From contig CAKTFH010000001.1 of assembly GCA_934555895.1 (NCBI GenBank), positions 202,827 to 266,826 on the forward strand: DNA of 64,000 nucleotides. The letters are read 5' to 3'. Source of the stretch: an uncultured Muribaculaceae bacterium (GTDB taxonomy: Bacteria; Bacteroidota; Bacteroidia; Bacteroidales; Muribaculaceae). The position numbers and the translations under genes are program-made. How positions within the stretch are numbered: the first letter of the stretch is position 1; every line of letters starts with the position of its first letter. The notes beneath the pieces were generated by a model, which saw nothing but the letters and a program-made list of their open reading frames with translations, did no database searches and was not told the DNA's origin. Shown in pieces: positions 18,059 through 26,679 of the stretch.

Positions 18059-18814
18059 TTACAGTGATTCGTGAAGGCCGAGTAGCGCGGGAAGCAGCCG
18101 TACCAGCACATCCATCGAGGGGAGCACGAGGTCGGCGCCGGCACGCTCCATCTCTGCCACTGGCACAGGCCCTGTGGTGACAGCCACGGTGAAGGCTCCC
18201 GAGCCCACGCCAGCCGCTACGCCGAGAGGCGCGTTTTCTATCACGATGCTCTGCCACGGCTCCACTGAGGCCATTTGCATGGCGCGGAAATAAGGCTCGG
18301 GGTGAGGCTTGCCGTGAGTTACATCGCGGGCCGTAACACGCAAGTTGTGCGGAAATCCGCCCGGAAAATCGGTGTCGAGGCGGTTGAGGTTCGACTGCTG
18401 CCCCGAACCGGTGACAAGCACACGGGTGATGCCGGCCTCCATAAGCCCGGCCACCACACGGTCGGCGCCAGAGATGATGCCTGCGCGCGGGAGCTCATTG
18501 AAATAACGTGTCTTGCGCTCATAAAGTTCCGAGGCTTCATCAGAGCTTACCTCGCGGCCCATCTCGCGCCTGAAAAGCAGCCCTATGGTGGCGGCTCCCG
18601 TCATGCCCTCATAAAGGTAAAACTCGTCACGCTCGCATTTCACCCCGAGTTCGGTCATAAGCCGGTACCAGGCAGCCGTGTGGCGGCTCATGGTGTCGAG
18701 CAGGGTGCCGTCCATGTCGATAAGTGCAGCACGTGGCACAAAAGCGGCGAAACCCGTGCGTGAAAGATAACGCGCCACTGCGCGGCGCACTGTCATATCG
18801 TTGTATTCTTCCAT
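18059..18814 (-). CDS. HAD-superfamily phosphatase, beta-phosphoglucomutase-like
   Basis: The 251-residue protein has HAD motif I DMDGTLLD (about residues 33-40), a helical cap domain (AAWYRLMTELG through FNELPRAGI), motif II around VLVTGSG, a Lys in THGKPHPEPYF and motif IV IVIENAPLGVAAG. It resembles sugar-phosphate phosphatases or beta-phosphoglucomutases; the substrate cannot be assigned. The ATG at 18814 is chosen because the frame upstream overlaps the Crp-like gene. It is 14 bp downstream of that regulator. Confidence 0.9.
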   Translation of the reverse strand: MEEYNDMTVRRAVARYLSRTGFAAFVPRAALIDMDGTLLDTMSRHTAAWYRLMTELGVKCERDEFYLYEGMTGAATIGLLFRREMGREVSSDEASELYERKTRYFNELPRAGIISGADRVVAGLMEAGITRVLVTGSGQQSNLNRLDTDFPGGFPHNLRVTARDVTHGKPHPEPYFRAMQMASVEPWQSIVIENAPLGVAAGVGSGAFTVAVTTGPVPVAEMERAGADLVLPSMDVLVRLLPALLGLHESL

Positions 18815-18828
18815 AAAAAACTGTCTAA

Positions 18829-19407
18829 TCAGTATTTGCCCGAACGGATGCGGTAGAGGGTCTCCTTGGTCACTCCGAGAAATGAAGCTATCTGAGTGAC
18901 TGTGGCAATCTCCGTAAGGCGGGGATATCGGTTTATCGCCCAACGGTAACGTTCCTCGGCCGAGAAGGTCTGCATCACATCGATGCGCTCCTCGAGAGCC
19001 AGCATATGCTGGGCCATGGCCGATGTGACGAACATCACCACAGCATCATCGGGCTGCAGGCCAGCCTGCCGCAGTAAGTCGTGCATGCGCAGATGCGGCA
19101 GGAACAGCACCTTGGTAGGCTCGAGAAACTGTATGGCCACCGTGTCGGGATGGTGCTCGATAAGAAAGCGCGAGAGCATGATAAACTCGTCGGTGAACGA
19201 GAAACTGAACGTATGCTCACGACCCTTTACCGTATAGAACAGGCGTGCCGAGCCCTCGACGATGTAGTAGGCGTAGCTGCTTAGATTCATGGCTCCGCGG
19301 ATGGTGTCGCCGCGGCGGTATGAACGTTCGGCCATCATCTCCTCGAGTTTGGCCTCCACCTCGGGCGACACATTCAGAAATCGTCTTACGGCATCAATAG
19401 GTTTCAT
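18829..19407 (-). CDS. Crp/Fnr-family transcriptional regulator
   Basis: The 192-residue protein has an N-terminal cyclic-nucleotide-binding-type beta-barrel (about 20-115, including YYIVEGSARLFYTVKGRE) and a C-terminal winged helix (about 145-190, TQIASFLGVTKETLYRIRSGKY). It lacks the Cys ligands of FNR-type oxygen sensors. Its start overlaps the preceding gene by an ATGA junction. The genes with which it is packed (HAD phosphatase, aroB, secreted proteins) do not identify its regulon. Confidence 0.9.
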   Translation of the reverse strand: MKPIDAVRRFLNVSPEVEAKLEEMMAERSYRRGDTIRGAMNLSSYAYYIVEGSARLFYTVKGREHTFSFSFTDEFIMLSRFLIEHHPDTVAIQFLEPTKVLFLPHLRMHDLLRQAGLQPDDAVVMFVTSAMAQHMLALEERIDVMQTFSAEERYRWAINRYPRLTEIATVTQIASFLGVTKETLYRIRSGKY

Positions 19408-19916
19408 CTTTCAAGAAGCAAAGTATCGGCATGCACCTTCACATCATAGGGGATGGATGAGGCGCGGGTTTTGGGCGAGAACAGATACCGGAAAGTCTGC
19501 TGGCGGTCCCACGACGGGAAGTCGAGTTTACGGGTCTCGCCCGGAGGAATTTCTGTGCGCTGCACCAACCTGCGGCGATGAAGTTGCCGGCCGGAGGTGT
19601 CGGTATAGTCAATAGTGAAAATCACAGCTGCCACAGTGCGCGAAGCGCTGCAATTGCTTACAAAAAGAGTCTCGCGGGTGGAGCGCAGCGGCTTGTCGTA
19701 GCCGTAGAAGCGAATTGAATCGGGCATGGCGGCCACAGTGTCGAACGGCTCCACTGTCGTCTCGGTCTGCGCTTTCGGCGCCTCGGTGCGTAGCTTGCGC
19801 GCCGTGGTGTTGCGGCGCCGGCCATCGGCCTGCGGAAGCATGACGAGAAGAGCCGCGGCAAGGACCGCGAAAGCGGCGACAGAACGCCTGAGATTGGGGA
19901 GAGACGGGGTCGTCAT
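19404..19916 (-). CDS. Conserved secreted protein of unknown function
   Basis: The 170-residue protein has an N-terminal hydrophobic segment (about 12-28, AAFAVLAAALLVML) followed by a basic Thr/Ala-rich linker. A beta-rich domain follows with SIRFYGYDKPLRS, ETLFVSNCS, DYTDTSGRQLHRR and EIPPGETRKLDFPSWD. This looks like an adhesion or fibronectin-like beta-sandwich conserved in Bacteroidales (inference). It overlaps both neighbours by 4 nt (ATGA), which indicates translational coupling in the operon. Confidence 0.78.
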   Translation of the reverse strand: MTTPSLPNLRRSVAAFAVLAAALLVMLPQADGRRRNTTARKLRTEAPKAQTETTVEPFDTVAAMPDSIRFYGYDKPLRSTRETLFVSNCSASRTVAAVIFTIDYTDTSGRQLHRRRLVQRTEIPPGETRKLDFPSWDRQQTFRYLFSPKTRASSIPYDVKVHADTLLLER

Positions 19917-20515
19917 AAGCGGCGTATTTTATTTGGTGCACATTCGTCGGCAGGCCAACGACGGATAAGGCCGTCGAGGTCGTCGGGACGGTCGTCGACA
20001 CGTGTCACGCGGAAACGGCTCAGATATGGTATGCGTATGGTGAACGACACTTTCACTCCCGAGTGCACCTCTTTCATGGTGATGTGGGCCCTGTCGGCCA
20101 GAGAGAGTGTAAACCGTGCCGGCTTGCACAGGCGGTCGCTCTTGCGTGAAGTGAAAATTTCGGCATCATAGTGGCCCGGCTTCGCCAGTGGACTCAGCAC
20201 TCCCATCACCGTGCCCGGAACTATGGCTGGATGCGGCGAGTCGATAAGAATCATAAGATAAGTGTCGGCCATGGTGCGAGAGCCTCCGCGGCTCAGGCCG
20301 GCCGTGACGGCCACCACCGAACCGTCGGTGGTAGTGGCCCATATACCTTCTATGGGGTCGCGGCGGTCAGATGCAAGCAGCGAGCCCACCGAGGCCTCTG
20401 TGGCATCGGGAATAGCCACCCACGAACTGTCGGGCAGTTCCACTGCCTGCGCGGCATAGAAGAGCGCGGAAACCGCCACACAGACCGCAACGACGATATG
20501 ATGCAGACGGCACAT
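19913..20515 (-). CDS. Secreted protein of unknown function
   Basis: The 200-residue protein begins MCRLHHIVVAVCVAVSALFYAAQA, a signal peptide. The ATG at 20515 overlaps the stop of the upstream DUF3078 gene by one base (TAATG), so it is preferred over an ATG 66 nt earlier. The mature part is beta-rich, with an S/T-rich DRRDPIEGIWATTTDGSVVAV segment and TYLMILIDSPHPAIVPGTVMG. The domain family is not recognised. It is coupled to both neighbours by overlaps. Confidence 0.78.
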   Translation of the reverse strand: MCRLHHIVVAVCVAVSALFYAAQAVELPDSSWVAIPDATEASVGSLLASDRRDPIEGIWATTTDGSVVAVTAGLSRGGSRTMADTYLMILIDSPHPAIVPGTVMGVLSPLAKPGHYDAEIFTSRKSDRLCKPARFTLSLADRAHITMKEVHSGVKVSFTIRIPYLSRFRVTRVDDRPDDLDGLIRRWPADECAPNKIRRL

Positions 20516-22080
20516 TATGAGCGCGAGAAGCGGTAGTTGAAGCCTATCGAGAGAATCTCCTTGAACTGCCACTTGTGCCAATGGGTATCCTCAAACCTCC
20601 GGGCGTCGCTCTGATAGCGCAGATGCCCGTAGATTTTTGTGGAGAGGTAACGGTTGATGCTGAAGTTGATAGTGTTCTCCCAGTCGCCCTGGGTCACCTC
20701 ATAGTTGGTGAAGGCCCATATGCGCGAGTTATAGTCGATATTGCGTGCGAGTTTCCACCGGAAGGTGAGCTCGATGTTCGAACCATATTGCTTTATGCCT
20801 CTGTGGCCGGCCTCTATGCCGAACCACGCCGGGTTGAGCTTCTCGTCGTTGATGCAGACTTTCCAGTTGAACGACAAAGGGTTGATATTAGCGGCGAAAT
20901 TTACAGTGCCTTTCTGGTTGGAATAGTTGTAGCTCATACCGACACCCACGTTCAGCTCGCCCGGCGAGAGGAATGCCGACTTGAGTTCTTCGGAGTTGAA
21001 CTTATAGTTGTTAAGCAACTGGGTCTTGAACTGACCGGTAATCGAATAGTACCATCGTTTCCAGGCTCTGAGACCAAACTTGGTGTTAATCTGGAAAAGG
21101 TCCTCGGAGATATTGTAATCGTGCACTTCGTCGTCGGGGGCGTTGTTCACACCGAGCTTATACTGCACATTAGTCTCGAAGATGAGGTTTTTATGAAAAG
21201 CCTCGTTGAGCTTGATGTTATACTGAAGAAACAGTATGCCGTTGAGATTCGATTTGCCACCCTGATACCAGTTGGGCGAGATATAGGCCTGCGAGAACTG
21301 CAGCGAACCGTCGAAGGTATGGAACCAATGGATGCGGCCGAGGTCAACTTTCTTCGCCACACCTTTCATCTCCTTCACATCCTGTGTCAACTCTGTGACC
21401 TTGATTTTGGCTGAAGTTGGGTCAACCTCCATGACAAATTCCTTGGGAGCACGCGGCATGGAGTCGATATGGTAGGGCACCAGTTCGGGATGGTCAATCA
21501 TAAAACGCTGAAAACGCATCTGCTGGCGCTTGTCGCGTATGACAGCCTTGTCGGCCCAGTTCATTTTCTCTACATCAAAGCCCTCTATTGCCAGCGGCTT
21601 GTCGACTTCAGCCACCTTGAGAGCCATGGTGCCGTCGTAGTTTATGAAAACGGCAGGCATGAAAAACGAGCGGGGCATCATCCAGTCGTCGACATCCATA
21701 TATGGGTCGGGGATAAGCTCCTGCGGGCCGAAATCGAGTGAGTCGAGCAGCAGGTTACCATATTCGTCGGTCATGGTCCAGAGCGACGGCGTCTTCTCGG
21801 CCTCCAGACGCGGGTTGCGGCGCTGTGGCTTGCGCCCCCTGTTGATTTCCACAGGCTGCTCCAGGCGTGTGGTATCGGTCGAAGCGCTCACGGTCTCACC
21901 GTCAAGCACCAGTTCGTCGAACAGGCTCTGCGCACTGCCCGCAAACACCGTGGCCACCAACGCAAGCGTGAGACACAGCAACCGGACCGCTAAGCCGGTA
22001 CTCAAGCCGCCGGATATCTGTTTTGTAAGTGAGTCTGTAAAGATATGATATGATTTCACTGATTTTTCCCTCTGTTCCAT
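20515..22080 (-). CDS. DUF3078 outer-membrane beta-barrel protein
   Basis: The 521-residue protein has an N-terminal signal region (hydrophobic core around residues 32-50, ending AGSAQS). A periplasmic part of about 200 residues follows, then a barrel of alternating aromatic strands. The NWYQGGKSNLNG motif and the closing KEILSIGFNYRFSRS, with aromatic C-terminal strand, are typical of DUF3078. The role is unknown. It is the first gene of a six-gene run in which every junction is an overlap or a gap of at most 14 bp. Confidence 0.87.
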   Translation of the reverse strand: MEQREKSVKSYHIFTDSLTKQISGGLSTGLAVRLLCLTLALVATVFAGSAQSLFDELVLDGETVSASTDTTRLEQPVEINRGRKPQRRNPRLEAEKTPSLWTMTDEYGNLLLDSLDFGPQELIPDPYMDVDDWMMPRSFFMPAVFINYDGTMALKVAEVDKPLAIEGFDVEKMNWADKAVIRDKRQQMRFQRFMIDHPELVPYHIDSMPRAPKEFVMEVDPTSAKIKVTELTQDVKEMKGVAKKVDLGRIHWFHTFDGSLQFSQAYISPNWYQGGKSNLNGILFLQYNIKLNEAFHKNLIFETNVQYKLGVNNAPDDEVHDYNISEDLFQINTKFGLRAWKRWYYSITGQFKTQLLNNYKFNSEELKSAFLSPGELNVGVGMSYNYSNQKGTVNFAANINPLSFNWKVCINDEKLNPAWFGIEAGHRGIKQYGSNIELTFRWKLARNIDYNSRIWAFTNYEVTQGDWENTINFSINRYLSTKIYGHLRYQSDARRFEDTHWHKWQFKEILSIGFNYRFSRS

Positions 22081-22096
22081 AGCAATTGTACCTCTG

Positions 22097-22104
22097 CGAA
22101 GGTA
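22097..22104 (-). promoter_or_regulatory. Possible -7 element (TACCTTCG variant) for the 22080 operon
   Basis: TACCTTCG differs from TAnnTTTG at one position and lies 17 nt before the ATG at 22080. No matching -33 element is seen. The 22081-22382 gap otherwise holds only the terminator near 22301-22334 and A-rich sequence. Confidence 0.35.
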
Positions 22105-22300
22105 GTGATAATGAGTGTATTGCTAACTTTTTACAGCAAAAAAAAATGCAAGCGACTCCGACGCCGCCCGGCACTTCTGCCGCACACAAAGATATGAAAA
22201 AACTACATGCCCTGCAAACATTCTCCCCGAAAACCGCCGAAAACCGAGCGGATTGCAAGAATAACACCACCGATTGCGCTGTTTTGCACCATTTCCTATA

Positions 22301-22334
22301 AAAACGCCGCTGACAGGTTGGTTCCCGCCAGCGG
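22301..22334 (-). terminator. Intrinsic terminator after the leucine-rich protein gene
   Basis: On the minus strand CCGCTG (22334-22329) pairs with CAGCGG (22312-22307) around a 16-nt loop, followed by CGTTTTTAT. It lies about 50 nt downstream of the stop at 22383. Confidence 0.6.
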
Positions 22335-22382
22335 AGATATTTTTCAGATTTCGTTATTGCCGGCTAAAGAAGTTGCAATGCT

Positions 22383-23591
22383 TTATCTCACGCACACTTT
22401 GACGCTGCGGCCTGCGGATGACACGATGTAAAGCCCTGCGGGCAGAGACACTGTAGTGCAGTCTGAGGTCGGGGTAAGACTTTCCACGAGCTTGCCGTCG
22501 ATGGCGAAGATGCGGAGCTCCAAGCCTTCGGCTCCGACCACGGCCACGCCGCCCGAAACCGCTGTGCAGCGCCATGTCGGGCTGTCGGCAGTCGCTTCAT
22601 CCACGCCTGCGCCATCCTCTACAATCCGCCCGAATGCACTCCATCCGGGCGCGGCCTCATAAAGCGGCTTGCTACCTACAGGCACATGCAGCGTGTAGCG
22701 CGGCGGATAAAATCCTTTTTCTTCGCGGATGTATCTGAATGAGAAAGGTATCTCGTTCTCCACATATATGTCAGTCAGTTCCGGTGTGTTTTCAAAGCAA
22801 TATCGGGATATTACAAATTCATTGTCTCGATTTTTAAAAGTTATTTTCTGAAGACTCTCCATGTTTTGAAAACAATCATGGCCCATAGAGTTAAGCGATG
22901 CATTGAAGATCAGTTCACGAAGTTTCGGCAGGTCTTTGAAGATATTTGGTTGAATTTTGTCAACATCAGCCAAATCTATTTCAATGAGATTCGGTAAATT
23001 CCAGAAGTTGCCATAATACTGTTTGAGTGTTGCGTCAGAAAAGTCGGTGTAACCGCCCTGCTGAAACTTGATGCGCTCAATACCGACATTTACAAACGTA
23101 TGGTCTCCCAGCCGATTATTTTTTGGAAAAACAAAACTTTTAAGTTTAGGAAGATTTACGAAGTTGTTATGATTGCACAAAAGCCAGGTGCCGTCATATA
23201 CAATCTCTTCAAGGTCAGTCATATCACAGAAGTTGAACTCCATCACGTTCAGAGGCTTGTCCGGCAAGATTATCTTCCTGATGCCATCTGTGTCGTGCCC
23301 TTCGAGAAAGTTTTCCGATATCCAGAATACGTTATAATCGTAATCCTCATATTCTATTGTGGTAGGGATTTCCAAAACGTGTGCGGTCTGTGCCTCTTTC
23401 ATTTTTTCGTCGGTTATGCCGACTAACTTGGCATCAGAAATATCCGGTGGATTTATATGGATTTCATACTTAAAACCATCGACTGTAACCGGCGTCCAGA
23501 TAACTTTTTGCCCTATCGCGTTTACCCCATCGGCAAGCATGGTCGCAGAGCCTATGAGTATACCAATTATTATAGATGAGAAAAATTTCAT
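22383..23591 (-). CDS. BspA-like leucine-rich-repeat protein with T9SS-type C-terminus
   Basis: The 402-residue protein has a signal peptide (MKFFSSIIIGILIGSATMLADG). Irregular LRR_5/BspA-type repeats run from about residue 85 to 300 (NVMEFNFCDMTDLEEIVYDG, PNIFKDLPKLRELIF, CFQNMESLQKITF, CFENTPELTDIYV). A YTLHVPVGSKPLYEAAPGW segment, common in BspA-like proteins, follows, then a C-terminal domain of about 70 residues (LELRIFAIDGKLV, LPAGLYIVSSAGRSVKVCVR) like T9SS type A sorting domains. Surface attachment or secretion is inferred. It lies 28 bp after the C25 peptidase and shares its A+T-rich composition. Confidence 0.85.
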   Translation of the reverse strand: MKFFSSIIIGILIGSATMLADGVNAIGQKVIWTPVTVDGFKYEIHINPPDISDAKLVGITDEKMKEAQTAHVLEIPTTIEYEDYDYNVFWISENFLEGHDTDGIRKIILPDKPLNVMEFNFCDMTDLEEIVYDGTWLLCNHNNFVNLPKLKSFVFPKNNRLGDHTFVNVGIERIKFQQGGYTDFSDATLKQYYGNFWNLPNLIEIDLADVDKIQPNIFKDLPKLRELIFNASLNSMGHDCFQNMESLQKITFKNRDNEFVISRYCFENTPELTDIYVENEIPFSFRYIREEKGFYPPRYTLHVPVGSKPLYEAAPGWSAFGRIVEDGAGVDEATADSPTWRCTAVSGGVAVVGAEGLELRIFAIDGKLVESLTPTSDCTTVSLPAGLYIVSSAGRSVKVCVR

Positions 23592-23619
23592 AGTTGTATT
23601 TCAATATGTGCTGGAATAT

Positions 23620-26154
23620 TTAGTGTTGTACAATCAATTTACCACGACCTAATATCCGAGTAAATGAATTGCCCAAAGTTGGAACGCTGCGAAGCATTAC
23701 AGAATACATTCCATCCGGATATTTGCTGACATCAAGCTCGATTCTGCCTAAATGACCTTTTACCAATATTTCATCCATCGTTTTACCGGTAGATATGTTA
23801 GCGACACTGAGTATTCCTTGTGTGCCAGTCAAATTGTCATATGATGGATTATGATATCCTATCAAACAGGTGCTTCTTGCCGGATTTGGTGTAAAAGCCA
23901 AACATTCTTCTTGGTTATATATAGTAGTTCCACTATAAGGCGCATCGATTTCTAATGGAATGCGATTTAGACCATATATAACCATAGAATGTGTTTGGGG
24001 GTTAAAATCGGGAAAAGATGCATTTGAGCCATATACAAGAGTCGTTTCATGCGTATTCTTGTCTTCTATTGCGATATAGCATCCCTCCTCGTCCGGCAGA
24101 TTAATCAACACCTCTACATATTTCAATTCATGTGTTGAGTTATCATAGTGAGGCAGGCACCATACTTCATCTGTTGTATATTCACGAGGCCGCTCGATCC
24201 ACACAGGCATTGATGGGTCTCCGAAAAGATGGTATGTCATCTGATGGAACGATAATGTTTCCGGCGCTAGTTCCTGATTGTAAACAAATGCATTGTCAAA
24301 CATCATGCCGAGTTCAGAGCTCCAGAACCGTGCATAAAGGTCATGGTTTGCATGAGGCTCATCTTTCCTTTTTATTAACTTAAAAAGCATGGCTTTGGTG
24401 AGCGCGTCATTTGTTTGACAGTGGGTTTCTGTAGTCGCGGCAAATACACCTATTCCTCCCCCGGCAGGATTGATTAATAAGGTTTCTGCCAGACTTCCAG
24501 GATGTTCAAATTTGCCTGTAAAGCATGTGAAATTAAAAAATACCGGCAATTTATTGCCATTCTGAAATATACCATTTTCTATATCTTGTGAAGTAAGATG
24601 CGGATTTATATATTTTGTAGTGTCACCATGACCTCGGTACAGTGCGTAAAAACATCCCTTGTTTATTTCTTCGGCGATATCATATTTGTCTGTATCCCAA
24701 GAGTAGTTCGGGCGTCGGAGTTCGTCCGGGAATTGCTTATCTGAATGATCCGCTCCATAATGTTGTGGGTCAGCATCATCACGAGCCCAATACAAACGCG
24801 TGATATTCATATCCGGCCGTCTACTTATGATTGTATCACGGCAAATTTCAGAATAAGAGACATGCAGATGAAATTCAGCGTTAAAGCCATCGTATTCGGC
24901 AATATGTGCGGCAGAATGATAAAATTCTTCATTCTCGGGAGGAGTCATTGTGTAATTCTTTATTTTTGTTATGACAGTTTTTGCTTCCTCATTTGTGTTG
25001 ACCGGCAAACGACCAAGTTTTACGCTCTTGGAATTCCTTCCATTTAGACAAGAATAGTAATAGTCTGTAATATATGATTTTTCCTCTTTTTGCATCGTTG
25101 AAGTGTTCAAAACCAGTGATACAGTTTTCTGTGCAGGTACATCTGCATGACTTCCTATAAGGAGTACATGAAAGGTATTTTCAAAAACTTGCTGTGCTAC
25201 CACAACATTTCTGTTATATGAATTTATCGTATCTTGGATTTGCGAGGGAGTCCATTTCGCGCATGATGATACGTGTGTGATGAAACCTAACTTCCTTTTG
25301 AATGCTGAAAATTCTTTGGCTGCTTCAAGACATTTGTCAGATGTTATAATTAAGTAGTATTTGTATACAAATCGTGTGTCATCACCGATGGCAGGATAAT
25401 ATGGCGCATCTATAACTGGAATAATCGGCTTTGCCAAACTATCAATCAAACTGAATTTAGATTTAACTAAAGCCGCCTGAGATTTAGCGTTCAACTTTGT
25501 AATCGCGGCGTTTCGGAGTGCTACTTTCTGCTGGTCAACCGGTCCGTAATCAATACGATATTTGAAGGCGGTATAGACGCGCATGATCTTGTCCACGGAA
25601 TTATACTGGCATGGATTGACAGTGAGGCTTACGTAAGCCTTGTCCATATAATTGGATATTTCATTTATTTTTACGATATCACTTTGCGAGCCGAAATCAC
25701 ATTCATTTATCGGTAAAACATGCTCCCGAGTAAAGACAGGGAGCTTGCTGCCGATATAGAACGGATAGGCTGGTGCCATCTCGCAGGGGATATCTATGAA
25801 TGAGGCTTTTGTGATGGTCAATGTGGGTGAGCTGCATCCGAAAGGAATCTCTATAAAGTCTCTGCGTAAAGGAAAGGCCGGGGCGCCCTCGATGTCGGAG
25901 TTCACAAAGTCGGAGATGATGCATTTGTAGCTTCCGGCATAGAGCGAGTCTGGCTCCAAGAGGATGTTTTCAATATGATAGGATACAGTCACACCATCGG
26001 CTATAGTGTCGATGACGCATGATGTGGGAACGATTTCCTCCACCGGAACTTCTTCGCCGGTACTCATGGATATAGCCTTCCTTTGAGGCGTGGCGGCGCT
26101 CAGGTAAATTGCAGCTGCGGCTACCGACAGGATTGCTGTCAATAATCTTTTCAT
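23620..26154 (-). CDS. Gingipain-type C25 cysteine peptidase with T9SS sorting domain
   Basis: The 844-residue protein has a signal peptide (MKRLLTAILSVAAAAIYLSA), a propeptide-like region to about 250 and a C25 caspase-fold domain (about 260-650). The likely catalytic His509 is in YRGHGD and Cys544 in NFTCFTGKF. HLFGDPSMPVW closes the domain. The last 80 or so residues (CLAFTPNPARSTCLIGYH to GRGKLIVQH) form a T9SS type A sorting domain. It is shorter than the sortase PorU and carries a cargo-type C-terminus, so a secreted protease is more likely than PorU. It is markedly A+T-rich. The specificity is unknown. Confidence 0.88.
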   Translation of the reverse strand: MKRLLTAILSVAAAAIYLSAATPQRKAISMSTGEEVPVEEIVPTSCVIDTIADGVTVSYHIENILLEPDSLYAGSYKCIISDFVNSDIEGAPAFPLRRDFIEIPFGCSSPTLTITKASFIDIPCEMAPAYPFYIGSKLPVFTREHVLPINECDFGSQSDIVKINEISNYMDKAYVSLTVNPCQYNSVDKIMRVYTAFKYRIDYGPVDQQKVALRNAAITKLNAKSQAALVKSKFSLIDSLAKPIIPVIDAPYYPAIGDDTRFVYKYYLIITSDKCLEAAKEFSAFKRKLGFITHVSSCAKWTPSQIQDTINSYNRNVVVAQQVFENTFHVLLIGSHADVPAQKTVSLVLNTSTMQKEEKSYITDYYYSCLNGRNSKSVKLGRLPVNTNEEAKTVITKIKNYTMTPPENEEFYHSAAHIAEYDGFNAEFHLHVSYSEICRDTIISRRPDMNITRLYWARDDADPQHYGADHSDKQFPDELRRPNYSWDTDKYDIAEEINKGCFYALYRGHGDTTKYINPHLTSQDIENGIFQNGNKLPVFFNFTCFTGKFEHPGSLAETLLINPAGGGIGVFAATTETHCQTNDALTKAMLFKLIKRKDEPHANHDLYARFWSSELGMMFDNAFVYNQELAPETLSFHQMTYHLFGDPSMPVWIERPREYTTDEVWCLPHYDNSTHELKYVEVLINLPDEEGCYIAIEDKNTHETTLVYGSNASFPDFNPQTHSMVIYGLNRIPLEIDAPYSGTTIYNQEECLAFTPNPARSTCLIGYHNPSYDNLTGTQGILSVANISTGKTMDEILVKGHLGRIELDVSKYPDGMYSVMLRSVPTLGNSFTRILGRGKLIVQH

Positions 26155-26359
26155 GGTTTTAGAAGGTTTGATTGTTATTTTGAAGTAATTCTACCATTAT
26201 TAAATCAGGTCTGCAATGTACAACAAATATTTGTAGAATGCAAATGTTTGTCAAGAAAATAAAATCAAAGGCGATTATTCTATAATCGATTCTATAAAAA
26301 TGCAAAAAACAGTAGTTAGGACGGGAAGATTAAGAGTATGTTAAAAAAGGTTTAGAAAA

Positions 26360-26389
26360 TTGGAGATTGTCGGCAAATGAGTATTTTTG
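26360..26389 (+). promoter_or_regulatory. Promoter of the ferredoxin gene
   Basis: TTG (26360-26362), a 19-nt spacer and TATTTTTG (26382-26389) match the Bacteroidota consensus. The leader would be about 34 nt. The rest of the 26155-26429 gap is A+T-rich and includes a 12-bp palindrome ACAAATATTTGT at 26223-26234, which may concern the divergent peptidase gene. Confidence 0.72.
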
Positions 26390-26429
26390 CAGACTGAAAA
26401 TTTTATAATCCTCAAAAAAGATTACTACA

Positions 26430-26597
26430 ATGGCTTACGTAATTACCGACAAATGTGTTGCCTGCGGCACATGTCTGCCCAACTGCCCCGTAGAGGCTAT
26501 CTCGGAGGGCGAAATCTACCACATCGACCCCGATACCTGCATTGACTGCGGCACTTGCGCCAGCGTTTGCCCCAGCGACGCCATCATCGAGGGCTAA
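26430..26597 (+). CDS. 2[4Fe-4S] ferredoxin
   Basis: This small 55-residue protein carries two cluster motifs, CVACGTCLPNCP (Cys9, 12, 15, 19) and CIDCGTCASVCP (Cys37, 40, 43, 47). This is the clostridial-type ferredoxin that carries electrons in anaerobic metabolism. The ATG at 26430 follows a well-placed promoter. The gene is monocistronic: its own promoter is upstream and a strong hairpin follows. Partner enzymes are not in this window. Confidence 0.95.
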   Translation: MAYVITDKCVACGTCLPNCPVEAISEGEIYHIDPDTCIDCGTCASVCPSDAIIEG

Positions 26598-26623
26598 TCT
26601 GCCTCCCGAAAAGGCAACACGGA

Positions 26624-26653
26624 GCGCCCGGTCGGATTTTTCCGGCCGGGCGC
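26624..26653 (+). terminator. Bidirectional hairpin between ferredoxin and tamB
   Basis: GCGCCCGG (26624-26631) and CCGGGCGC (26646-26653) form an 8-bp GC-only stem, extended inward by CGG/CCG around a T-rich loop. It lies between two convergent genes. The downstream T-run is modest (CATTTTA). Confidence 0.7.
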
Positions 26654-26679
26654 CTCGCATTTTATGGTAATGTCGTGAC

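Noticed and set aside
23620..26154. C25 protein as the T9SS sortase PorU
   Set aside because: It is much shorter than PorU and ends with a cargo-type sorting domain, so a secreted peptidase fits better.
26275..26298. Two copies of ATTCTATAA in the peptidase upstream region
   Set aside because: It is short and A+T-rich, within expectation for this composition; no clear role.
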